A stretch of DNA of 64,000 bases from Antitrichia curtipendula (GCA_951230915.1 OX579637.1:11470001-11534000); one strand, 5' to 3'; positions 39,715-52,629 are shown, numbered from the stretch's first letter. The notes: generated by a model from the sequence alone, not told the origin. Translations and numbers: made by a program.

Positions 39715-41270
39715 TTTCACGTCAAAATTCCATGAACTTGGACGTGGGAGCCCTAAAGTACAGGATATGGTTGGTTCAATTATTTTATTTTCTTTTGTCC
39801 ATAATGTACCCCAAAATGTGCATGACCTTGAATATTTCATGAAGTCAAACTCCTCACCCCATTTGCAACTTACACAATTCATTATTCCATGGTTTCACGT
39901 CAAAATTCCATGAACTTGGACGTGGGAGCCTTAAAGTACAAGATATGGTTGGTTCGATTATTTTATTTTCTTTTGTCCATAATGTACCCCAAATGAGCAT
40001 GACCTTGAATATTTCATGAAGTCAAACTCTTCACTCCAGTTGCAACCTACACAATTCATTATTCCATGGTTTCACGTCAAAATTCCATGAACTTGGACGT
40101 GGGAGCCCTAAAGTACAAGATATGGTTGGTTCAATTATTTTATTTTCATTTGTCCATAATGTACCCCAAATGTGCATGACCTTGAATATTTCATGAAGTC
40201 AAACTCTTCACTCCATTTGCAACTTACACAATTCATTCTTCCATGGTTTCACGTCAAAATTCCATGAACTTGGACATGGGAGCCTAAAGTACAGGATATG
40301 GGTGGTTCAATTATTTTATTTTCATTTGTCCATAATGTACCCCAAAATGTGCATGACCTTGAATATTTCATGAAGTCAAACTCTTCACTCCATTTGCAAC
40401 CTACACAATTCATTCTTCCATGGTTTCACGTCAAAATTCCATGAACTTGGACGTGGGAGCCCTAAAATACAGGATATGGTTGGTTCAATTATTTTATTTT
40501 CATTTGTCCATAATGTACCCCAAAATGTGGATGACCTTGAATATTTCATGAGGTCAAACTCTTCACCCCATTTGCAACTTACACAATTCATTCTTCCATG
40601 GTTTCACGTCAAAATTCCATGAACTTGGACGTGGGAGCCCTAAAGTACAAGATATGGTTGGTTCAATTATTTTATTTTATTTTGTCCATAATGTACCCCA
40701 AAATGTGGATGACCTTGAATATTTCATGAAGTCACACTCCTCACCCCATTTGCAACTTACACAATTCATTCTTCCATGGTTTCACGTCAAAATTCCATGA
40801 ACTTGGACGAGGGAGCCCTAAAGTACAGGATATGGTTCGTTCGATTATCTTATTTTCATTTGTCCATAATGTACCTCAAACATGGATGACCTTGAATATT
40901 TCATGAAGTCAAACTCTTCACCCCATTTGCAACCTACACAATTCATTCTTCCATGGTTTCACGTCAAAATTCCATGAACTTGGACGTGGGAGCCCTAAAG
41001 TACAAGATATGGTTGGTTCAATTATTTTATTTTCTTTTGTCCATAATGTACCCCAAAAGTGCATGACCTTGAATATTTCATGAAGTCAAACTCTTCACTC
41101 CATTTGCAACTTACACAATTCATTCTTCCATGGTTTCACGTCAAAATTCCATGAACTTGGACGTGGGAGCCCTAAAGTACAGGATATGGTTGGTTCAATT
41201 GTTATATTTTCATTTATTCACGATGTACCCCAAAATAAGCATGACCTTGAATATTTCATGAAGTCAAACT
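39715..41270 (+). repeat. Nine-monomer block, second copy of ~35100-36655 (offset 4615 bp)
   Basis: The order 'gagccttaaag', 'ccaaatgagc', 'ccagttgc', 'gacatgggagcc' (40273), 'catgaggtc', 'cacactcctc', 'gacgagggag' (40806), 'ccccaaaagtgc' and the diverged unit (41196) repeats that of about 35100-36655, 26 monomers away. More point differences are visible than in the 5679-bp pair, for example 'atggttcgttcg' near 40835. This is the last well-ordered copy before the variant content changes after about 41.3 kb. Confidence 0.75.
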
Positions 41271-42372
41271 CTTCACCCCATTTACAACTTACACAATTCA
41301 TTCTTCCATGGTTTCACGTCAAAATTCCATGAACTTGGACGTGGGAGCCCTAAAGTACAGGATATGGTTGGTTCAATTATTTTATTTTCTTTTGTCCATA
41401 ATGTACCCCAAAATGTGCATGACCTTGAATATTTCATGAAGTCAAACTCTTCACCCCATTTGCAACCTACACAATTCATTCTTCCATGGTTTCACGTCAA
41501 AATTCCATGAACTTGGACGTGGGTGCCCTAAAGTACAAGATATGGTTGGTTCAATTATTTTATTTTCATTTGTCCATAATGTACCCCAAAATGTGCATGA
41601 CCTTGAATATTTCATGAAGTCAAACTCTTCACTCCATTTGCAACCTACACAATTCATTCTTCCATGGTTTCACGTCAAAATTCCATGAACTTGGACGTGG
41701 GAGCCCTAAAGTACAAGATATGGTTGGTTCAATTATTTTATTTTATTTTGTCCATAATGTACCCCAAAATGTGCATGACCTTGAATATTTCATGAAGTCA
41801 AACTCTTCACCCCATTTGCAACCTACACAATTCATTCTTCCATGGTTTCACGTCAAAATTCCATGAACTTGGACGTGGGAGCCCTAAAGTACAGGATATG
41901 GTTGGTTCAATTATTTTATTTTCATTTGTCCATAATGAACCCCAAAAATGTGCATGACCTTGAATATTTCATGAAGTCAAACTCTTCACCCCATTTGCAA
42001 CCTACACAATTCATTCTTCCATGGTTTCACGTCAAAATTCCATGAACTTGGACGTGGGATTCCTAAAGTACAGGATATGGTTGGTTCGATTATTTTATTT
42101 TCAGTTGTCCATAATATACCTCAAACATGGATGACCTTGAGTATTTCATGAAGTCAAACTCTTCACTCCATTTGCAACTTACACAATTCACTCTTCCATG
42201 GTTTCACGTCAAAATTCCATGAACTTGGTCGTGGGAGCCCTAAAGTACAGGATATGGTTGGTTCAATTATTTTATTTTCATTTGTCCATAATGAACCCCA
42301 AAATGTGCATGACCTTGAATATTTCATGAAGTCAAACTCTTCACCCCATTTGCAACCTACACAATTCATTCT

Positions 42373-43170
42373 TCCATGGTTTCACGTCAAAATTCCATGA
42401 ACTTGGACGTGGGAGCCCTAAAGTACAGGATATGGCTGGTTCAACTATTTTATTTTCATTTGTCCATAATGTACCCCAAACGTAGATGACCTTGAATATT
42501 TCATGAAGTCAAACTCTTCACTCCATTTGCAACTTACACAATTCATTCTTCCATGGTTTCACGTCAAAATTCCATGAACTTGGTCGTGGGAGCCCTAAAG
42601 TACAGGATATGGTTGGTTCAATTATTTTATTTTCATTTGTCCAGAATGAACCCCAAAATGTGCATGACCTTGAATATTTCATGAAGTCAAACTCTTCACT
42701 CCATTTGCAACTTACACAATTCATTCTTCCATGGTTTCACGTCAAAATTCCATGAACTTGGACGCGGGAGCCCTAAAGTACAAGATATGGTTGGTTCAAT
42801 TATTTTATTTTCTTTTGTCCATAATGTACCCAAAATGTGCATGACCTTGAATATTTCATGAAGTCAAACTCTTCACTCCATTTGCAACGTACACAATTCA
42901 TTCTTCCATGGTTTCACGTCAAAATTCCATGAACTTGGACGTGGGAGCCCTAAAGTACAAGATATGGTTGGTTCAATTATTTTATTTTCTTTTGTCCATA
43001 ATGTACCCAAAATGTGCATGACCTTGAATATTTCATGAAGTCAAACTCTTCACTCCATTTGCAACCTACACAATTCATTATTCCATGGTTTCACGTCAAA
43101 ATTCCATGAACTTGGACGTGGGAGCCCTAAAGTACAGGATATGGGTGGTTCAATTATTTTATTTTCATTT
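42373..43170 (+). repeat. Four- to five-monomer block, copy 1 (offset 7633 bp)
   Basis: It matches about 50006-50803, 43 monomers away. Diagnostic markers are 'tatggctggttcaac' (42431 and 50064), 'cttggtcgtgggag', 'gtccagaatgaacc' and two 'tacccaaaatg' units. The match breaks at 'tttgtccataatgtacc' here against 'tttgtgcataatgaacc' in the other copy. Confidence 0.82.
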
Positions 43171-46165
43171 GTCCATAATGTACCCCAAAATGTGCATGAC
43201 CTTGAATATTTCATGAAGTCAAACTCTTCACCCCATTTGCAACCTACACAATTCATTCTTCCATGGTTTCACGTCAAAATTCCATGAACTTGGACGTGGG
43301 ATTCCTAAAGTACAGGATATGGTTGGTTCGATGATTTTATTTTCATTTGTCCATAATGTACCTCAAACATGGATGACCTTGAATATTTCATGAAGTCAAT
43401 CTCTTCACCCCATTTGCAACCTACACAATTCATTATTCCATGGTTTCACGTCAAAATTCCATGAACTTGGACGTGGGAGCCCTAAAGTACAGGATATGGG
43501 TGGTTCAATTATTTTATTTTCATTTGTCCATAATGTACCCCAAAATGTGCATGACCTTGAATATTTCATGAAGTCAAACTCTTCACCCCAGTTGCAACCT
43601 ACACAATTCATTATTCCATGGTTTCACGTCAAAATTCCATGAACTTGGACGTGGGATTCCTAAAGTACAGGATATGGTTGGTTCGATTATTTTATTTTCA
43701 TTTGTCCATAATGTACCTCAAACATGGATGACCTTGAATATTTCATGAAGTCAAACCCTTCACCCCATTTGCAACTTACACAATTCATTCTTCCATGGTT
43801 TCACGTCAAAATTCCATGAACTTGGACGTGGGAGCCCTAGGGTACAGGATATGGTTGGTTCAACTATTTTATTTTCATTTGTCCATAATGTACCCCAAAC
43901 GTAGATGACCTTGAATATTTCATGAAGTGAAACTCTTCACTCCATTTGCAACTTACACAATTCATTCTTCCATGGTTTCACGTCAAAATTCCATGAACTT
44001 GGACGTGGGAGCCCTAAAGTACAAGATATGGTTGGTTCAATTATTTTATTTTCTTTTGTCCATAATGTACCCCAAAATGTGCATGACCTTGAATATTTCA
44101 TGAAGTCAAACTCTTCACCCCATTTGCAACTTACACAATTCATTCTTCCATGGTTTCACGTCAAAATTCCATGAACTTGGACGTGGGAGCCTTAAAGTAC
44201 AGGATATGGTTGGCTCGATTATTTTATTTTCATTTGTCCATAATGTACCTCAAACATGGATGACCTTGAATATTTCATGAAGTCAAACTCTTCACCCCAT
44301 TTGCAACTTACACAATTCATTCTTCCATGGTTTCACGTCAAAATTCCATGAACTTGGACGTGGGAGCCCTAATGTACAAGATATGGTTGGTTCAATAATT
44401 TTATTTTCTTTTGTCCATAATGTACCCCAAAATGTACATGACCTTGAATATTTCATGAAGTCAAACTCTTCACCCCATTTGCAACCTACACAATTCATTC
44501 TTCCATGGTTTCACGTCAAAATTCCATGAACTTGGACGTGAGAGCCCTAAAGTACAGGATATGGGTGGTTCAATTATTTTATTTCCATTTGTCCATAATG
44601 TACCCCAAAATGTGCATGACCTTGAATATTTCATGAAGTCAAACCCTTCACCCCATTTGCAACCTATACAATTCATTATTCCATGGTTTCACGTCAAAAT
44701 TCCATGAACTTGGACGTGGGAGCCCTAAAGTACAGGATATGGGTGGTTCAATTATTTTATTTTCATTTGTGCATAATGAACCCCAAAATGTGCATGACCT
44801 TGAATATTTCATGAAGTCAAACTCTTCAACCCATTTGCAACTTACACAATTCATTCTTCCATGGTTTCACGTCAAAATTCCATGAACTTGGACGTGGGAG
44901 CCCTAAAGTACAAGATATGGTTGGTTCAATTATTTTATTTTCTTTTGTCCATAATGTACCCCAAAATGTGCATGACCTTGAATATTTCATGAAGTCAAAC
45001 TCTTCACTCCATTTGCAACTTACACAATTCATTCTTCCATGGTTTCACGTCAAAATTCCATGAACTTGGACGTGGGAGCCCTAAAGTACAAGATATGGTT
45101 GGTTCGATTATTTTATTTTCATTTGTCCATAATGTACCCAAAATGTGCATGACCTTGAATATTTCATGAAGTCAAACTCTTCACCCCATTTGCAACTTAC
45201 ACAATTCATTTTTCCATGGTTTCACGTCAAAATTCCATGAACTTCGACGTAGGAGCCTTAAAGTACAAGATATGGTTGGTTCAATTATTTTATTTTCATT
45301 TGTCCATAATGTACCCAAAATGTGCATGACCTTGAATATTTCATGAAGTCAAACTCTTCACCCCATTTGCAACCTACACAATTCATTCTTCCATGGTTTC
45401 ACGTCAGAATTCCATGAACTTGGACGTGGGAGCCCTAAAGTACAGGATATGAATGGTTCAATTATTTTATTTTCATTTGTCCATAATGTACCCCAAAATG
45501 TGCATGACCTTGAATATTTCATGAAGTCAAACTCTTCACTCCATTTGCAACCTACACAATTCATTATTCCATGGTTTCACGTCAAAATTCCATGAACTTG
45601 GACGTGGGAGCCCTAAAGTACAGGATATGGTGGGTTCAATTATTTTATTTTCATTTGTCCATAATGTACCCCAAAATGTGCATGACCTTGAATATTTCAT
45701 GAAGTCAAACTCTTCACTCCATTTGAAATTTACACAATTCACTCTTCCATGGTTTCACGTCAAAATTCCATGAACTTGGACGTGGGAGCCCTAAAGTACA
45801 GGATATGGTTGGTTCGATTATTTTATTTTCATTTGTCCATAATGTACCTCAAACGTAGATGGCCTTGAATATTTCATGAGGTCAAACTCTTCACCCCATT
45901 TGCAACTTACACAATTCATTATTCCATGGTTTCACGTCAAAATTCCATGAACTTGGACGTGGGAGCCGTAAAGTACAGGATATGGTTGGTTCAATTGTTT
46001 TATTTTCATTTGTCCATAATGTATCATAAACGTAGATGACCTTGAATATTTCATGAAGTCAAACTCTTCACCCCATTTGCAACCTACACAATTCATTATT
46101 CCATGGTTTCACGTCAAAATTCCATGAACTTGGACGTGAGAGCCCTAAAGTACAGGATATGGGTG
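42840..46165 (+). repeat. ~19-monomer block of a 21-monomer period, copy 1 (offset 3729 bp)
   Basis: It matches about 46569-49893. Ordered markers are 'caacgtacac', 'gtgggattcctaaag', 'ttcgatgatttt', 'gtcaatctcttc', 'aaacccttcacc', 'ccctagggtac', 'ccctaatgtac', 'tttgtgcataatgaacc', 'cttcaacccattt', 'cgtcagaattcc', 'gatatgaatgg', 'tttgaaatttac' and 'atgtatcataaacg'. The two copies are nearly adjacent. Several of these markers are not seen elsewhere in the window apart from the later patch at 50.8 kb. Confidence 0.9.
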
Positions 46166-46568
46166 GTTCAATTATTTTATTTTCATTTGTCCATAATGTA
46201 CCCCAAAATGTGCATGACCTTGAATATTTCATGAAGTCAAACTCTTCACCCCATTTGCAACCTATACAATTCATTATTCCATGGTTTCACGTCAAAATTC
46301 CATGAACTTGGACGTGGGAGCCCTAAAGTACAGGATATGGTTGGTTCAATTATTTTATTTTCATTTGTCCATAATGTACCCCAAAATGTGCATGACCTTG
46401 AATATTTCATGAAGTCAAACTCTTCACTCCAGTTGCAAGTTACACAATTCATTCTTCCATGGTTTCACGTCAAAATTCCATGAACTTGGACGTGGGAGCC
46501 GTAAAGTACAAGATATGGTTGGTTCAATTATTTTATTTTCTTTTGTCCATAATGTACCCCAAAATGTG

Positions 46569-49500
46569 CATGACCTTGAATATTTCATGAAGTCAAACTC
46601 TTCACTCAATTTGCAACGTACACAATTCATTCTTCCATGGTTTCACGTCAAAATTCCATGAACTTGGACGTGGGAGCCCTAAAGTACAAGATATGGTTGG
46701 TTCAATTATTTTATTTTCTTTTGTCCATAATGTACCCAAAATGTGCATGACCTTGAATATTTCATGAAGTCAAACTCTTCACTCCATTTGCAACCTACAC
46801 AATTCATTATTCCATGGTTTCACGTCAAAATTCCATGAACTTGGACGTGGGAGCCCTAAAGTACAGGATATGGGTGGTTCAATTATTTTATTTTCATTTG
46901 TCCATAATGTACCCCAAAATGTGCATGACCTTGAATATTTCATGAAGTCAAACTCTTCACCCCATTTGCAACCTACACAATTCATTCTTCCATGGTTTCA
47001 CGTCAAAATTCCATGAACTTGGACGTGGGATTCCTAAAGTACAGGATATGGTTGGTTCGATGATTTTATTTTCATTTGTCCATAATGTACCTCAAACATG
47101 GATGACCTTGAATATTTCATGAAGTCAATCTCTTCACCCCATTTGCAACCTACACAATTCATTATTCCATGGTTTCACGTCAAAATTCCATGAACTTGGA
47201 CGTGGGAGCCCTAAAGTACAGGATATGGGTGGTTCAATTATTTTATTTTCATTTGTCCATAATGTACCCCAAAATGTGCATGACCTTGAATATTTCATGA
47301 AGTCAAACTCTTCACTCCAGTTGCAACCTACACAATTCATTATTCCATGGTTTCACGTCAAAATTCCATGAACTTGGACGTGGGATTCCTAAAGTACAGG
47401 ATATGGTTGGTTCGATTATTTTATTTTCATTTGTCCATAATGTACCTCAAACATGGATGACCTTGAATATTTCATGAAGTCAAACCCTTCACCCCATTTG
47501 CAACTTACACAATTCATTCTTCCATGGTTTCACGTCAAAATTCCATGAACTTGGACGTGGGAGCCCTAGGGTACAGGATATGGTTGGTTCAACTATTTTA
47601 TTTTCATTTGTCCATAATGTACCCCAAACGTAGATGACCTTGAATATTTCATGAAGTCAAACTCTTCACTCCATTTGCAACTTACACAATTCATTCTTCC
47701 ATGGTTTCACGTCAAAATTCCATGAACTTGGACGTGGGAGCCCTAAAGTACAAGATATGGTTGGTTCAATTATTTTATTTTCTTTTGTCCATAATGTACC
47801 CCAAAATGTGCATGACCTTGAATATTTCATGAAGTCAAACTCTTCACCCCATTTGCAACTTACACAATTCATTCTTCCATGGTTTCACGTCAAAATTCCA
47901 TGAACTTGGACGTGGGAGCCTTAAAGTACAGGATATGGTTGGTTCGATTATTTTATTTTCATTTGTCCATAATGTACCTCAAACATGGATGACCTTGAAT
48001 ATTTCATGAAGTCAAACTCTTCACCCCATTTGCAACTTACACAATTCATTCTTCCATGGTTTCACGTCAAAATTCCATGAACTTGGACGTGGGAGCCCTA
48101 ATGTACAAGATATGGTTGGTTCAGTAATTTTATTTTCTTTTGTCCATAATGTACCCCAAAATGTGCATGACCTTGAATATTTCATGAAGTCAAACTCTTC
48201 ACCCCATTTGCAACCTACACAATTCATTATTCCATGGTTTCACGTCAAAATTCCATGAACTTGGACGTGAGAGCTCTAAAGTACAGGATATGGGTGGTTC
48301 AATTATTTTATTTTCATTTGTCCATAATGTACCCCAAAATGTGCATGACCTTGAATATTTCATGAAGTCAAACTCTTCACCCCATTTGCAACCTATACAA
48401 TTCATTATTCCATGGTTTCACGTCAAAATTCCATGAACTTGGACGTGGGAGCCCTAAAGTACAGGATATGGGTGGTTCAATTATTTTATTTTCATTTGTG
48501 CATAATGAACCCCAAAATGTGCATGACCTTGAATATTTCATGAAGTCAAACTCTTCAACCCATTTGCAACTTACACAATTCATTCTTCCATGGTTTCACG
48601 TCAAAATTCCATGAACTTGGACGTGGGAGCCCTAAAGTACAAGATATGGTTGGTTCAATTATTTTATTTTCTTTTGTCCATAATGTACCCCAAAATGTGC
48701 ATGACCTTGAATATTTCATGAAGTCAAACTCTTCACTCCATTTGCAACTTACACAATTCATTCTTCCATGGTTTCACGTCAAAATTCCATGAACTTGGAC
48801 GTGGGAGCCCTAAAGTACAAGATATGGTTGGTTCAATTATTTTATTTTCATTTGTCCATAATGTACCCAAAATGTGCATGACCTTGAATATTTCATGAAG
48901 TCAAACTCTTCACCCCATTTGCAACTTACACAATTCATTTTTCCATGGTTTCACGTCAAAATTCCATGAACTTGGACGTAGGAGCCCTAAAGTACAAGAT
49001 ATGGTTGGTTCAATTATTTTCTTTTCATTTGTCCATAATGTACCCAAAATGTGCATGACCTTGAATATTTCATGAAGTCAAACTCTTCACCCCATTTGCA
49101 ACCTACACAATTCATTCTTCCATGGTTTCACGTCAGAATTCCATGAACTTGGACGTGGGAGCCCTAAAGTACAGGATATGAATGGTTCAATTATTTTATT
49201 TTCATTTGTCCATAATGTACCCCAAAATGTGCATGACCTTGAATATTTCATGAAGTCAAACTCTTCACTCCATTTGCAACCTACACAATTCATTATTCCA
49301 TGGTTTCACGTCAAAATTCCATGAACTTGGACGTGGGAGCCCTAAAGTACAGGATATGGTGGGTTCCATTATTTTATTTTCATTTGTCCATAATGTACCC
49401 CAAAATGTGAATGACCTTGAATATTTCATGAAGTCAAACTCTTCACTCCATTTGAAATTTACACAATTCACTCTTCCATGGTTTCACGTCAAAATTCCAT

Positions 49501-49893
49501 GAACTTGGACGTGGGAGCCCTAAAGTACAGGATATGGTTGGTTCGATTATTTTATTTTCATTTGTCCATAATGTACCCCAAACGTAGATGGCCTTGAATA
49601 TTTCATGAGGTCAAACTCTTCACCCCATTTGCAACTTACACAATTCATTATTCCATGGTTTCACGTCAAAATTCCATGAACTTGGACGTGGGAGCCGTAA
49701 AGTACAGGATATGGTTGGTTCAATTGTTTTATTTTCATTTGTCCATAATGTATCATAAACGTAGATGACCTTGAATATTTCATGAAGTCAAACTCTTCAC
49801 CCCATTTGCAACCTACACAATTCATTATTCCATGGTTTCACGTCAAAATTCCATGAACTTGGACGTGAGAGCCCTAAAGTACAGGATATGGGT
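46569..49893 (+). repeat. ~19-monomer block of a 21-monomer period, copy 2 (offset 3729 bp)
   Basis: Partner of about 42840-46165 with the same marker series. Private differences include 'ggttcagtaatt' (about 48120), 'gagctctaaag' (about 48270), 'ttattttcttttc' (about 49016) and 'gggttccatt' (about 49362). The right end is a switch into a repeated 'atgtatcataaacg' unit at about 49893. Confidence 0.9.
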
Positions 49894-50005
49894 GTTTCAA
49901 TTGTTTTATTTTCATTTGTCCATAATGTATCATAAACGTAGATGACCTTGAATATTTCATGAAGTCAAACTCTTCACCCCATTTGCAACCTACACAATTC
50001 ATTAT

Positions 50006-50803
50006 TCCATGGTTTCACGTCAAAATTCCATGAACTTGGACGTGGGAGCCCTAAAGTACAGGATATGGCTGGTTCAACTATTTTATTTTCATTTGTCCAT
50101 AATGTACCCCAAACGTAGATGACCTTGAATATTTCATGAAGTCAAACTCTTCACTCCATTTGCAACTTACACAATTCATTCTTCCATGGTTTCACGTCAA
50201 AATTCCATGAACTTGGTCGTGGGAGCCCTAAAGTACAGGATATGGTTGGTTCAATTATTTTATTTTCATTTGTCCAGAATGAACCCCAAAATGTGCATGA
50301 CCTTGAATATTTCATGAAGTCAAACTCTTCACTCCATTTGCAACTTACACAATTCATTCTTCCATGGTTTCACGTCAAAATTCCATGAACTTGGACGTGG
50401 GAGCCCTAAAGTACAAGATATGGTTGGTTCAATTATTTTATTTTCTTTTGTCCATAATGTACCCAAAATGTGCATGACCTTGAATATTTCATGAAGTCAA
50501 ACTCTTCACTCCATTTGCAACGTACACAATTCATTCTTCCATGGTTTCACGTCAAAATTCCATGAACTTGGACGTGGGAGCCCTAAAGTACAAGATATGG
50601 TTGGTTCAATTATTTTATTTTCTTTTGTCCATAATGTACCCAAAATGTGCATGACCTTGAATATTTCATGAAGTCAAACTCTTCACTCCATTTGCAACCT
50701 ACACAATTCATTATTCCATGGTTTCACGTCAAAATTCCATGAACTTGGACGTGGGAGCCCTAAAGTACAGGATATGGGTGGTTCAATTATTTTATTTTCA
50801 TTT
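50006..50803 (+). repeat. Four- to five-monomer block, copy 2 (offset 7633 bp)
   Basis: Partner of about 42373-43170, placed after the second 3729-bp copy. Its right end joins sequence of a different origin (the 'tttgtgcataatgaacc' unit) within one monomer and in perfect register. One difference seen inside is 'gacgcgggag' in the first copy against 'gacgtgggag' here. Confidence 0.82.
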
Positions 50804-51391
50804 GTGCATAATGAACCCCAAAATGTGCATGACCTTGAATATTTCATGAAGTCAAACTCTTCAACCCATTTGCAACTTACACAATTCATTCTTCCATGGT
50901 TTCACGTCAAAATTCCATGAACTTGGACGTGGGAGCCCTAAAGTACAAGATATGGTTGGTTCAATTATTTTATTTTCTTTTGTCCATAATGTACCCCAAA
51001 ATGTGCATGACCTTGAATATTTCATGAAGTCAAACTCTTCACTCCATTTGCAACTTACACAATTCATTCTTCCATGGTTTCACGTCAAAATTCCATGAAC
51101 TTGGACGTGGGAGCCCTAAAGTACAAGATATGGTTGGTTCAATTATTTTATTTTCATTTGTCCATAATGTACCCAAAATGTGCATGACCTTGAATATTTC
51201 ATGAAGTCAAACTCTTCACCCCATTTGCAACTTACACAATTCATTTTTCCATGGTTTCACGTCAAAATTCCATGAACTTGGACGTAGGAGCCCTAAAGTA
51301 CAAGATATGGTTGGTTCAATTATTTTATTTTCATTTGTCCATAATGTACCCAAAATGTGCATGACCTTGAATATTTCATGAAGTCAAACTC
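50776..51391 (+). repeat. Third copy of the 'tttgtgcataatgaacc' segment
   Basis: It matches about 48470-49085 (offset 2306 bp, 13 monomers) and the corresponding part of the first 3729-bp copy (about 44740 onward). Shared markers are 'gtgcataatgaacc', 'cttcaacccattt', 'cattcatttttcc'-type 'attcatttttcc' and 'gacgtaggag'. It ends where 'cacccc' and 'aacct' change to 'cactcc' and 'aactt'. Confidence 0.8.
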
Positions 51392-52629
51392 TTCACTCCA
51401 TTTGCAACTTACACAATTCATTCTTCCATGGTTTCACGTCAAAATTCCATGAACTTGGACGTGGGAGCCCTAAAGTACAAGATATGGTTGGTTCAATTAT
51501 TTTATTTTCATTTGTCCATAATGTACCCAAAATGTGCATGACCTTGAATATTTCATGAAGTCAAACTCTTCACTCCATTTGCAACCTACACAATTCATTA
51601 TTCCATGGTTTCACGTCAAAATTCCATGAACTTGGACGTGGGAGCCCTAAAGTACAGGATATGGTGGGTTCAATTATTTTATTTTCATTTGTCCATAATG
51701 TACCCCAAAATGTGCATGACCTTGAATATTTCATGAAGTCAAACTCTTCACCCCATTTGCAACTTACACAATTCATTATTCCATGGTTTCACGTCAAAAT
51801 TCCATGAACTTGGACGTGGGAGCCGTAAAGTACAGGATATGGTTGGTTCAATTGTTTTATTTTCATTTGTCCATAATGTATCATAAACGTAGATGACCTT
51901 GAATATTTCATGAAGTCAAGCTCTTCACCCATTTGCAACTTACACAATTCATTATTCCATGGTTTCACGTCAAAATTCCATGAACTTGGACGTGGGAGCC
52001 CTAAAGTACAGGATATGGTTGGTTCGAATATTTTATTTTCATTTGTCCAGAATGTACCCCAAAATGTGCATGACCTTGAATATTTCATGAAGTCAAACTC
52101 TTGACCCCATTTGCAACTTACACAATTCATTATTCCATGGTTTCACGTCAAAATTCCATGAACTTGGACGTGGGAGCGCTAAAGTACAGGATATGGTTGG
52201 TTCAATTATTTTATTTTCATTTGTCCATAATGTACCCCAAAATGTGCATGACCTTGAATATTTCATGAAGTCAAACTCTTCACCCCATTTGCAACCTACA
52301 CAATTCATTCTTCCATGGTTTCACGTCAATATTCCATGAACTTGGACGTGGGAGCCCTAAAGTAAAAGATATGGTTGGTTCGATTATTTTATTTTCATTT
52401 GCCCACAATGTACCCCAAAATGTGCATGACCTTGAATATTTCATGAAGTCAAACTCTTCACCCCATTTGCAACTTACACAATTCATTCTTCCATGGTTTC
52501 ACGTCAAAATTCCATGAACTTGGACGTGGGAGCCCTAAAGTACAAGATATGGTCGGTTCAATTATTTTATTTTCATTTGTCCATAATGTACCCCAAAATG
52601 TGCATGACCTTGAATATTTCATGAAGTCA

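Larger units (their letters stand above)
1256..41240 (+). repeat. Diverged monomer class (45-bp altered core), twelve dispersed copies
   Basis: In these units the A/T-rich core reads 'caattgttatattttc' followed by 'atttattcacgatg' and ends in 'aaaataagc', in place of 'caattattttattttc', 'atttgtccataatg' and 'aaaatgtgc'. The unit stays 178 bp. The altered cores start at 1256, 5514, 17764, 19717, 19895, 22204, 23625, 30902, 32322, 36581, 38001 and 41196; a partial form occurs at 54868. The first copy differs slightly ('cagttattcaagatg'). The coordinates given span the scatter, not a continuous feature. They mark the 1420-bp HOR in zone 3. Confidence 0.85.
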
